DNA of 39,346 nt from Treponema sp. (GTDB lineage Bacteria > Spirochaetota > Spirochaetia > Treponematales > Treponemataceae), in assembly GCA_024402595.1 (NCBI GenBank), contig JAKSTL010000018.1, positions 1-39,346 on the forward strand, in the 5' to 3' direction. Below are positions 32,136-39,346 of the stretch, one piece after another (positions within the stretch are counted from its first letter, which is position 1; the number at the start of each line of letters is the position of its first letter). The notes beneath the pieces are model-generated. The model worked only from the letters and a program-made list of their open reading frames with translations, did no database searches and was not told the DNA's origin. The position numbers and the translations under genes were made by a program.

Positions 32136-35129
32136 ATGAAGCAAAAAATTATTCTTTTTTTTCTGATTTTTGCAGAGATTTTCATTCCTTTTGCAAATAA
32201 ATCTGCTGTTTTTGCACAAACTGCTCAGGTTTCAGAAATCTCTGTGTACAATGAAGCGTTTTCATATTTTAAAGCGGGCTATTATCCAGGAGCCGTAGAA
32301 CGTGTTGAATATTTGGAAGAGCATTATCCGGAATCTGTTTTTACAGTACCTGGCTTGGAATTAAAAAGTGAAGCACTAATAAAATTGGGTCGTTTTGAAG
32401 AAGCTGTGGAAACCTGCAAAACTGTAATTCTTTCTTTACACTTAGGTTCCGAAGGTTTTGCAAAATCTTATTATCTTCTGGGTAAAGCTTATTATTGCCT
32501 TCAGGAATATTCATTGGCGGTGGATGCCTTTTACAATGCCTGCTCAATTTCTTTGAATGATAAAAACATGGAGTTTTATAATCCTTCAATCCTTTTGGCT
32601 GGAAAAATCTATTTTACCTTACAGAATTATGAAAAAGCGGTGTCACCTTTTGAGTATGTAATAGCTAATGGAAGATTTTATACACCAGATGATTATCTTG
32701 AAGTTTTACAGAAACTTTTTATTTCATACAACCAGGCGGGAGCATACGAAAAAACTGTAAAACTTTATGAAAATCTTTGTGATGATGAAAAAAAATCGCA
32801 AATAAGCGACGAAATCTTTTCTATAATTTCTATGAATGCCGCAGATGCCTACGAAAAGATTCATCAATATAAAAAAAGTTATGATTTGTATTGTAATTTG
32901 ATTGAAGATACAAACTTTAATATTTCTGTGGCCGCATTAAAAAAAGCCTATGTTATTTCTTCAAAATACAATATCAGTGTGAATCCACAGGAAGTTCTGG
33001 CAAAAATAAATAATTCCAAAAACAAAGAAACTGATTTATTGGCAGAGTTTTGGACACGGCTTGGTGTAGATGCTTATAATCAAGGTAATTCTCAAGAAGC
33101 ATTGGAGTTTTTTGCTTATGTTCAGAATTATCATCATAAGCCTTCGGAATTGATTACATTTATATATGAAACAAAAATCTCTTTGGAAGGAATTGCCACT
33201 GAGTTTGGTGATAATAAAATTACAGATTCTACCGCTCAGCAAAAAATTGACATCCTTCTGGAAAAACTGCTTGAAAATCAAAATGCTATTAAAACCGCAA
33301 ATGTAAATGGCATTGGTGATTCTTATTATTCTTGTCTTATGAACGCCTATTTTTTAAAGGGCGATTATGGCAAAGTTCAGCAATTGTATTCTGAAATAAA
33401 AGCACCAGATTCTTTTGTAAAATATTTGATGGCAGCGGCTTTGTATAAATCTAAAAAGATTGTTGAATGTGAAAGTTTTCTATCAGACTATTTTGAACAA
33501 AAAAATAAAAATGCAGATTATAATCAAGATTTATTAAAATTATATGCTTCGGTGCTTTCTAAACGGAAAAAAATGGAAGGAGCATCGGAGATTTATGCTC
33601 AGCTTGAAAAAGAAGCCGCCCTTAAAGATTCTGTAGATTTTAATCATCTGGAATATGCAAAAGTTTTGTATTCGCAAAAAAAATATAAAGAATCAAAAGT
33701 TCAGGCAAGAAAAGCCGCAGCAAAATCTGATGTTGACGGTATTTATTTATGTGGGCTTTGTGATTTTAATCTTGGAAAATATGAATCTGCTTATGAACAG
33801 CTTTCTGAGTACCGACAAAAAGCAGGATTTGTGGAACAAGCTTATTTTTATGAAGCTTTTGCGGCTTACAAATGTGCAGATTATAAAAAGGCTTACAATC
33901 TTTTTAGTGATTTTGCAAACAGATATTCATATTCTCTTTTGAGTGTACGGGCTTTGGATTATGGAGCTAAAGCTGCGGTTTTGACTGGAGATTTGGAAAG
34001 TGCCACTGTTATGGCAAAAGAAATGATTAAAAATAGTTCCAATGAAGCAGATAGGTTTAAGGCAGCAGTTTTTTGTTCAGAAGTACTTACCACAGAAAAA
34101 AAGTTTGAAGAAGCTTTATCAATTTTGCTTCCATATTCGGAACTTAATAATCCAAGGGCAAAAGAGGCTTTGTTTCATTTGGGAATTATTTTGGAAAAAG
34201 CGTCTTTACCAGTGGAAGCAGACAGTTTTTATAACAAGGTTTATGAAAATTATCCAAATACAGCAGAAGCAGAAGAAGCTTTGTACAGAAGTGGAGAGGT
34301 TTTTTATTCTGCTGAACGATGGAATGAGGCAGAAGATAGATTTATAAAATATATTTACAACTATGTGGAAGGTAAATATTCTGAGCCAGCGTATTTCTTT
34401 AGCGGAAACTGTAATTTAAAACTCAATCGTTTTGATAAAGTTATAATGCAGAACACAAATCTTATAAAAATATGGCCAGAAAGTAGTTTTGCTTATGGTG
34501 CCTGCAAGAATCTTTTGACGGCCTATTATGAAGTAAAAAATTATGATTCGGCTTTAAAAATTGCACAGAAGATAAAATTGGATTTTTCTAAACAGGCAGA
34601 AATGGAAGGTCTGGAAATTGATGAAAAAATCAGTCAGCTGGAGCAGATTCTTGGTGGAATGGATGCTCGTCTGGTAGAAAAATTAAGTGATTATAAAAAA
34701 CAAGGTGCAGAATCAACATTGGAAGGCAGAATAAGGGGAACAGAACTGGTTAAACTTTATCAGGATTTTTATGATTCCAGCGATAAACGGGCTTTTTCTT
34801 TAGCGGAGAAATTATTTGCACTTCAGATTGAAGAAATAAAAAAAGGCAGTGATGAAAAATTGTATGCGGCTCAAAATGCGGAATATCTTGCAAAATATTA
34901 TGAGGGAGAAGGAAAAAGTCAAATTGCGGCGGATATGTATTTAAAGGCGGCGGAATATTATAGAGGAACAGAAGAAGATAGTAGAAAATCTGCGGCAATG
35001 CTTTATTCTGCAGTTGGAGCTTTTATGGCTTCTAATTTGCGGGGAGATGCAAAAGCTACAGCGGAACTTTTAATAAAACTTTATCCAGAGACCAAACAGG
35101 CTCAAAAGGTTAATTCTTTGCTGAATTAA
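32136..35129 (+). CDS. Periplasmic tetratricopeptide repeat protein (997 aa)
   Basis: A signal peptide (MKQKIILFFLIFAEIFIPF, cleavage near VFA-QT at ~27) sends it to the periplasm; there is no lipobox Cys. Nearly all the rest is TPR or TPR-like helical pairs, e.g. AKSYYLLGKAYYCLQEYSLA, EFWTRLGVDAYNQGNSQEAL, KEALFHLGIILEKASLPVEA, AEEALYRSGEVFYSAERWNEA, with a helical C-terminus. Upstream codons to a TTG at 32121 are open, but the ATG at 32136 gives the cleanest signal peptide; no good ribosome binding site is visible. It precedes an outer-membrane barrel, exbB, exbD and tonB in one direction with short gaps. Large periplasmic TPR proteins paired with ExbBD-type motors (for instance AglT of Myxococcus) act as scaffolds; that role is inferred. 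Confidence 0.85.
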   Translation: MKQKIILFFLIFAEIFIPFANKSAVFAQTAQVSEISVYNEAFSYFKAGYYPGAVERVEYLEEHYPESVFTVPGLELKSEALIKLGRFEEAVETCKTVILSLHLGSEGFAKSYYLLGKAYYCLQEYSLAVDAFYNACSISLNDKNMEFYNPSILLAGKIYFTLQNYEKAVSPFEYVIANGRFYTPDDYLEVLQKLFISYNQAGAYEKTVKLYENLCDDEKKSQISDEIFSIISMNAADAYEKIHQYKKSYDLYCNLIEDTNFNISVAALKKAYVISSKYNISVNPQEVLAKINNSKNKETDLLAEFWTRLGVDAYNQGNSQEALEFFAYVQNYHHKPSELITFIYETKISLEGIATEFGDNKITDSTAQQKIDILLEKLLENQNAIKTANVNGIGDSYYSCLMNAYFLKGDYGKVQQLYSEIKAPDSFVKYLMAAALYKSKKIVECESFLSDYFEQKNKNADYNQDLLKLYASVLSKRKKMEGASEIYAQLEKEAALKDSVDFNHLEYAKVLYSQKKYKESKVQARKAAAKSDVDGIYLCGLCDFNLGKYESAYEQLSEYRQKAGFVEQAYFYEAFAAYKCADYKKAYNLFSDFANRYSYSLLSVRALDYGAKAAVLTGDLESATVMAKEMIKNSSNEADRFKAAVFCSEVLTTEKKFEEALSILLPYSELNNPRAKEALFHLGIILEKASLPVEADSFYNKVYENYPNTAEAEEALYRSGEVFYSAERWNEAEDRFIKYIYNYVEGKYSEPAYFFSGNCNLKLNRFDKVIMQNTNLIKIWPESSFAYGACKNLLTAYYEVKNYDSALKIAQKIKLDFSKQAEMEGLEIDEKISQLEQILGGMDARLVEKLSDYKKQGAESTLEGRIRGTELVKLYQDFYDSSDKRAFSLAEKLFALQIEEIKKGSDEKLYAAQNAEYLAKYYEGEGKSQIAADMYLKAAEYYRGTEEDSRKSAAMLYSAVGAFMASNLRGDAKATAELLIKLYPETKQAQKVNSLLN

Positions 35130-35170
35130 AAAATCAGAAAATGAAAGATTAAAAACAAAGAGGTAACAAA

Positions 35171-36832
35171 ATGAAAAGGACAAACAGATTTTCAAATTAT
35201 TTATATATAAAACGTTTTTTGATTAGTGCTGCAATTTTTTGCTTTACAGTGGGTGCCAATAGGGTTTTTGCACAAGATAAAGTGGAATTACCAGATTTAA
35301 CAACCATTATTGCTGCCAGCGAAGTGGAAGAATCTGTAGCAAGAGTGCCGGATTTTAAAGATGTGGTTACAATTCCATTGACAACTGGCAGTTTAATTCC
35401 TGAATTGCCTGAAATTGAGATTTTGGAAAATAATGAACCTTTGGTTTCTGTGGCAGAAGAAATTGAAAATCAGGTTTATGCAGAAGGGCAAATTGGTGGC
35501 GGTTATCCTGTTGCTTTTATTGGAGATTTTTGTATTTCTAGAATATATGGTTCAAATCCTTTTAAAATCAGTTTTACCCATCATTCAAAGGCAGGATTTG
35601 CACAAAAAAAACTTTCGGAAGGCTACAATAGTCATAATACTTTAATCGGTCTTGAAAAGGAAATTGCCATTAAAAACTTTGTAATGAAGCTGGATGGACT
35701 TTACGAAGACAGAAAAAATGGGCTTCAGTGCAATGTGGATAGTGTTTCGGCAGTGAGTCAGGATACAATAGGTGCTGGTGCCGTTTTTGATTTATCTTTG
35801 CCTTATAATTTTTCTATTGGTGGAAATCTGGATTCTGATTTTTATTATCGTTTTTATGATTTTACAAAAATCAGTGAAGATTTTGAGATTCCAGATACAA
35901 CTTCCATTTTTTATTTAAATCCAAGCTTGTACGGAAACTGGAATTGGAATGGATTTTATACGGCTCTTCGTGGAGATTATTATCTTTCTCTTAATGCAAC
36001 TGATTCCGAAGATACATTAAATCGAGGGTATTTTGGTGCAGAGTTTTCCTGGGAAAATGAACTTATTAAATTGTATGCTCAAAGTGGATTTGTAATTTGT
36101 GACAGAGTTCATTTGAATTATAATCGTTTTATTGCACCATTTAGTCTTGGAATGGAAGGTGCATTTCCAGTTTATTTTTCAGATCGCAGGCTTAGTTTAA
36201 AATTGGAAGGTGGACTTTCTTCTCAAATGACAAAAGCAGATGAACTGGAAAAAAAATATAAGTTTTCTGGGTTTACAGCACTTCCTGCAGAAACTTCGGA
36301 TTGGTATGGAACATTTAATTTGAATCTTCCATTAAAAACTGCTTTTTCTGCGGGAATTAATCTGGATTATAAAAATACAGCTCTTCATAACGGAGTGTGG
36401 CAGCCAGTTTATGATGAAAATCATTTTGTTTATGGAATGTATAGCTTTGAAAAATCAGAACGACAATTGCTGACAACAGATTTAGAAATGACTTTCCGTC
36501 ATAATATTTTTGCTTTTAGTACAAAATATCATGCTAATTGGCTGGATGTTCCTGTTCTGGAAAATAAACATAATTTTTCTTTGGCCGCTTCTTGTCAAAA
36601 TCTGCTGGGTACAAAGGGTGCCTCTTTAAATATTGATTATAGTATTGACGCAGAGGACAAAACTCCTTATATAGATATGTCTGGATTTATTCAGGTAACA
36701 CCAACGGTTAAATTTGTTCTTTCTGTTGATGATTTAATTAAGTTGATTGATTATAAAAATCCACGGTTGTATGCGGGAAATTATATTTCTGATACAGGAA
36801 GTGTAACTTTAATAGTTAAGTTCTTATTTTAA
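35171..36832 (+). CDS. Outer-membrane beta-barrel protein of the TonB-like operon (553 aa)
   Basis: An N-terminal signal peptide ends near NRVFA-QD (~34). About 70 residues without strand character follow, containing PDLTTIIAASEVEES, which resembles a TonB box loosely. From ~110 to the end the sequence is alternating amphipathic strands with aromatic girdles (PFKISFTHHSK, FSIGGNLDSDFYYRFYDF, YLNPSLYGNWNWNGFYTALRGDYYLSL), closing in VTLIVKFLF with the C-terminal Phe of Bam substrates. No plug domain of a TonB-dependent receptor can be found. AAAGAGG stands seven to eight bases before the ATG. It lies between the periplasmic TPR gene and exbB, so it is the probable outer-membrane end of that system. 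Ligand unknown. Confidence 0.82.
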   Translation: MKRTNRFSNYLYIKRFLISAAIFCFTVGANRVFAQDKVELPDLTTIIAASEVEESVARVPDFKDVVTIPLTTGSLIPELPEIEILENNEPLVSVAEEIENQVYAEGQIGGGYPVAFIGDFCISRIYGSNPFKISFTHHSKAGFAQKKLSEGYNSHNTLIGLEKEIAIKNFVMKLDGLYEDRKNGLQCNVDSVSAVSQDTIGAGAVFDLSLPYNFSIGGNLDSDFYYRFYDFTKISEDFEIPDTTSIFYLNPSLYGNWNWNGFYTALRGDYYLSLNATDSEDTLNRGYFGAEFSWENELIKLYAQSGFVICDRVHLNYNRFIAPFSLGMEGAFPVYFSDRRLSLKLEGGLSSQMTKADELEKKYKFSGFTALPAETSDWYGTFNLNLPLKTAFSAGINLDYKNTALHNGVWQPVYDENHFVYGMYSFEKSERQLLTTDLEMTFRHNIFAFSTKYHANWLDVPVLENKHNFSLAASCQNLLGTKGASLNIDYSIDAEDKTPYIDMSGFIQVTPTVKFVLSVDDLIKLIDYKNPRLYAGNYISDTGSVTLIVKFLF

Positions 36833-36873
36833 TAATGTGCAATTTGTCTTTTAGATAGTATTTTGGAGGATTT

Positions 36874-37485
36874 ATGTTAGAAACCTTAAAATCTGGTGGG
36901 CTTTTGATGATTCCTATTCTTATTTGTGGAATCCTTGCAACCTTTATAATTATTGAACGATGTATTTATTTTGCAAATATAAAAAAACGAGACACAAAAC
37001 TTATGGAAAATGTAAACAGTTCTCTGGCAGTTGGTGATTATGAAGCCTGTGCCATTGCCTGTACAGAAGCCGATACACCAATGTCTCAGGTTATAAAAAA
37101 GGCTATTGATTGCCGTAGATATGAAGAACGAGACATTCGTGATTTGGTTGAAGCAGAAATGGATTTTGTTATTCCTAGATTTGAGCATTTTTTGACTCCA
37201 CTTGGAACAATTGCCAGTATTGCGACTTTGCTGGGACTTTTAGGAACTGTAACTGGAAATATTAAGGCTTTTGGTGTTCTTGGCTCTGGTGGTTCCATGG
37301 GTGATCCTGCTTTGCTGGCTGGTGCAATTGCAGAAGCTTTGGTAACAACGGTTGCTGGTTTGATAGTTTCAATTCCTTCTTTGATTTTTCATAATTATTT
37401 TGTTTCAAGAGTGAATCGTAGAATTGTGGAAATGGAAGCTCATGTTACTTCTGTTGTTTTAAAGCTTACGGGAAGAGTTAGATAA
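36874..37485 (+). CDS. exbB: ExbB/TolQ/MotA family proton channel protein
   Basis: ExbB pentamers use the proton motive force to drive ExbD and TonB-type proteins. At 203 residues it has three membrane helices: ~8-30 (GGLLMIPILICGILATFIII), ~105-135 (FLTPLGTIASIATLLGLLGTVTG) and ~145-176 (AGAIAEALVTTVAGLIVSIPSL). Conserved channel residues are visible: Thr127 in TVTG and Glu154/Thr158-159 in the third helix. GGAGG precedes the ATG. The exbD gene follows after three bases. TolQ and AglR are close relatives, so the name says the motor type, not the process. Confidence 0.93.
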   Translation: MLETLKSGGLLMIPILICGILATFIIIERCIYFANIKKRDTKLMENVNSSLAVGDYEACAIACTEADTPMSQVIKKAIDCRRYEERDIRDLVEAEMDFVIPRFEHFLTPLGTIASIATLLGLLGTVTGNIKAFGVLGSGGSMGDPALLAGAIAEALVTTVAGLIVSIPSLIFHNYFVSRVNRRIVEMEAHVTSVVLKLTGRVR

Positions 37486-37488
37486 TTT

Positions 37489-37899
37489 ATGAAGATTAAA
37501 AGCAAAAGAGATTCGGTGCGGTCAAATGTTGATATGACACCTATGATTGATATTGTTTTTCAGTTAATCCTCTTTTTTTTGGTTTCTACAACCTTTGCTG
37601 TTTTGCCGGCCATTAAATTGAATCTTCCTGTTAGTAGAACTTCGGAAGGGGCTTCTGTGCAGGGACTTATGATTACAGCTCAAGCGGATGGAACTTTGTT
37701 TGTTAACGATAAGCAGGTTGAATTGCAGGATTTGGGAAAGGAACTGGTATTTTTTGATACTGGAGACACTAAAAAAGTAGATTTTCCTGTAAGTCTGGAA
37801 GCTGATTCTGAAGTTACAAATGGTGCTATTGTGGAACTTTTTGATGTTATTCGGGAAAGCGGGTATACAATCATCAATTTAAGGACAACTTCGAAATAA
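37489..37899 (+). CDS. exbD: ExbD/TolR family protein
   Basis: The peptidoglycan-facing partner of ExbB. It has 136 residues: a basic cytosolic start (MKIKSKRDSVRSN), then VDMTPMIDIVFQLILFFLVS, one membrane helix at ~17-40 carrying the essential proton-path Asp (Asp21), then a ~95-residue periplasmic domain (ITAQADGTLFVNDKQVELQ, ending in ESGYTIINLRT). It starts three bases after exbB, and its stop shares a base with the tonB start (TAATG), so all three are translationally coupled. Confidence 0.94.
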   Translation: MKIKSKRDSVRSNVDMTPMIDIVFQLILFFLVSTTFAVLPAIKLNLPVSRTSEGASVQGLMITAQADGTLFVNDKQVELQDLGKELVFFDTGDTKKVDFPVSLEADSEVTNGAIVELFDVIRESGYTIINLRTTSK

Positions 37900-39116
37900 T
37901 GATTTCTTTACCTTTGTTTGGAAAAGACAGTTCGCCTCATAGAACAAGCCTTATTATCAGTTTGATTGCTTCCTCGGTTTTGTGGATTTTTTTTGGTATT
38001 TCGTCTGTTTTTATCAAAATTAATCCAAAGCAGCCGGTATATAAAACGGTTCAGATTGTTTTGGATTCAACGCCGATGGAAGAAGTTTCTGAGGTAGAAG
38101 AAACGGCAATTGAGGAAGAGATTGAAGTTGTAGAAGCAACGGGAGTTTTGGAAGAGGCAGAAGTTTTAGAAAAGGTGGATGTTGTAGAGGCAAAGGATGT
38201 TTTTGCAGAAAGTGACTCTGTGGCTTTTGAAGAAAGAGCGCAGGAGGTGGAGCAGACTGAAGTAAAAACGGTGGAAAAAAATGTGGAAAAGTCTGTGCCG
38301 CCAGTGGTTGAAAAAATAGCAGTGGAGCAAAAAACAGAACCTGTTTCTAAGCCTGTTGTAGAACAAAAATCGGCTGATGTTGTTCCAGAAAAAACTTTGA
38401 TGGTTCCAGAAGAGGCGGTGCCAGCAAAAGAGCCATATAATCCAGAAATTGTAAAAACTGCGGAAGAATTGTGGAATGAACAGATGGCTGCTAAGAAAAA
38501 TCAGAAAAAAGAAATTGATTGGGATGCAATGTTTGATTCGGAAGAAGATAGTCCTGTAACTGAGGATTCGAATCGGAGTGCAAAGAAAGTACAGACAGAA
38601 AGTTCTTCATCTGGTTTGGCAGCAGAAAAAGCTAAGGAAGAAAATCAAACAGAGGCTGGTAAAAATGGAATTAGTACAAGTGAAGAAATATCACCTTCCT
38701 CTGAAACCTCCAAAGCTTTGGATAAAATAGGACAAACAGAACAGATTTCAAAATCTACTAATAATAAAAGTGAAGAACCAATAAAAGATGCGGCTAAAAA
38801 TGGGCGTTCATCTACAGAAGGTGCAGAAGTGAATTGGGAGAAAGGGGCTAATAGGAATGTGTTAAGTCCATCAGTTTTGGAAATTACTCTTTCTGAAAAG
38901 GCAGCTGTCACAATTGATACGGGAAGCGTAGAAGTAAAAATCACATTTATTGTTGGAGCAGATGGAAAGATTCAGCGTAGTAGTATTGATATTACTCCTC
39001 CAGTTCTTAATTCCATTGTCAAAGAAGAAATATATGATCAAATCTCTAGTTGGACTTTTGAAGAATCGTCAACTTCGGCTTCTGGAAGTTTTGTCTATAC
39101 AATAAAAAAACGATAA
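37899..39116 (+). CDS. TonB-like energy transducer with acidic linker (405 aa)
   Basis: TonB proteins transmit ExbB/ExbD motion across the periplasm. Topology: short cytosolic start, one membrane helix at ~16-39 (TSLIISLIASSVLWIFFGIS), a ~280-residue periplasmic linker, and a TonB-type C-terminal domain at ~322-405 (SVEVKITFIVGADGKIQRSS, then ISSWTF and SGSFVYTIKKR). The linker is not the usual Pro-Lys/Pro-Glu rod: its first half is packed with Glu and Val (EETAIEEEIEVVEATGVLEE) and its second half is Ser/Lys/Glu-rich. The start codon overlaps the exbD stop. As the last gene of the TPR-barrel-exbB-exbD set it likely reaches that barrel or the TPR protein; alternatively it is a TolA-like protein. 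Confidence 0.85.
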   Translation: MISLPLFGKDSSPHRTSLIISLIASSVLWIFFGISSVFIKINPKQPVYKTVQIVLDSTPMEEVSEVEETAIEEEIEVVEATGVLEEAEVLEKVDVVEAKDVFAESDSVAFEERAQEVEQTEVKTVEKNVEKSVPPVVEKIAVEQKTEPVSKPVVEQKSADVVPEKTLMVPEEAVPAKEPYNPEIVKTAEELWNEQMAAKKNQKKEIDWDAMFDSEEDSPVTEDSNRSAKKVQTESSSSGLAAEKAKEENQTEAGKNGISTSEEISPSSETSKALDKIGQTEQISKSTNNKSEEPIKDAAKNGRSSTEGAEVNWEKGANRNVLSPSVLEITLSEKAAVTIDTGSVEVKITFIVGADGKIQRSSIDITPPVLNSIVKEEIYDQISSWTFEESSTSASGSFVYTIKKR

Positions 39117-39237
39117 TTTCCTTAATTTCTGAAATGTAATTTTTTGTGAGATTTTAAGTATTACTAAAGAACTTCATTGTAAATAAAAAAATAATTAACT
39201 TTTTGGCAAAAATACTTTTCATAGAAACAAGAGTATG

Positions 39238-39270
39238 GTATATTTATACTATGCGACTGTATAAATATGC
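39238..39270. promoter_or_regulatory. AT-rich inverted repeat upstream of the last gene
   Basis: GTATATTTATAC (39238-39249) and GTATAAATATGC (39259-39270) match as an inverted repeat at 11 of 12 positions around a nine-base spacer. It ends 35 bases before the ATG at 39306. It could be an operator for a dimeric regulator or a leader hairpin; there is no T-run for a terminator. A TATACT within it may serve as a -10. Confidence 0.4.
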
Positions 39271-39305
39271 AAAAGTATATTTTTTATCGCAAGGAGTCAA
39301 ATTAA

Positions 39306-39346
39306 ATGAAAAACGCTTACGTAAACAAAATCTGGGAAGACGTAAA
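39306..39346 (+). CDS. 5' end of a gene, product uncertain (possible glutamate dehydrogenase)
   Basis: Only 13 codons are in the window: MKNAYVNKIWEDV and part of K. AAGGAG stands eight to nine bases before the ATG, so the start is well supported. The short N-terminus resembles that of NADP-dependent glutamate dehydrogenases (x-Y-V-x-x-V-W-E-x-V-K), but that is too little sequence to rely on. The 190-base gap before it holds only the inverted repeat at 39238-39270. Confidence 0.35.
   Translation, partial: MKNAYVNKIWEDV

Noticed and set aside
1-39346. CRISPR arrays, insertion sequences, prophage genes, toxin-antitoxin pairs
   Set aside because: No regularly spaced repeats, transposase, integrase, phage structural gene or small toxin pair could be found on either strand.

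Overview
The window reads as AT-rich chromosomal DNA from a spirochaete, most likely a Treponema of the gut or rumen type. This rests on the gene content (ExbB/ExbD/TonB with a periplasmic TPR protein, BAPKO_0422-like small beta-barrel, FakA/PlsX/DegV set, many secreted proteins without relatives I can name) and on short dispersed repeats. It is an inference from sequence character; no rRNA is present to settle it. All large genes look intact.

Layout. 1-360: the 3' half of a tRNA (anticodon reads GCG, Arg), its terminator, then a ~160 bp structured repeat that ends in a second copy of the tRNA tail. 358-2872: two convergent secreted proteins of unknown function, a pair of GGGGACAGACCCC repeats, and a small outer-membrane beta-barrel protein with a strong promoter. 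3012-7294 (minus): a lipid cluster, FakA-type fatty acid kinase, PlsX, a divergent DegV protein (FakB-like) and an acyl carrier protein, with a MITE-like hairpin between degV and acp. 7556-9775 (minus): a GNAT acetyltransferase and a radical SAM protein of the B12-binding class. 9941-10026: tRNA-Leu(UAA). 10130-14936: murD, an orphan LacI-type regulator and uvrC. 15045-19550: a secreted LamG-like/FN3 protein and a large TPR protein. 19577-22492 (minus): MurJ lipid II flippase and an M24 peptidase. 22569-26023: a membrane class III nucleotide cyclase translationally overlapped with a membrane coiled-coil protein. 26135-30631: a 1498-residue fused CoA-dehydratase-activator-type ATPase. 30642-39116: a probable envelope operon of a secreted protein, a 997-residue periplasmic TPR protein, an outer-membrane beta-barrel, ExbB, ExbD and a TonB-like protein. 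The right edge holds the first codons of another gene.

How the genes work together. FakA, a FakB-like DegV, PlsX and ACP are the parts needed to phosphorylate free fatty acids and exchange acyl groups between phosphate and ACP for phospholipid synthesis. MurD and MurJ serve peptidoglycan synthesis. The TPR/beta-barrel/ExbB/ExbD/TonB block looks like a self-contained energised trans-envelope machine whose barrel does not resemble a normal plugged TonB-dependent receptor.

The two most interesting general signals are (i) at least six genes whose -10 box lies only 6-9 bases before the start codon with no ribosome binding site, implying leaderless or nearly leaderless mRNAs, and (ii) a GGGGACAGACCCC repeat found between genes and also, in two reading frames, inside murD and the 979-residue TPR gene.
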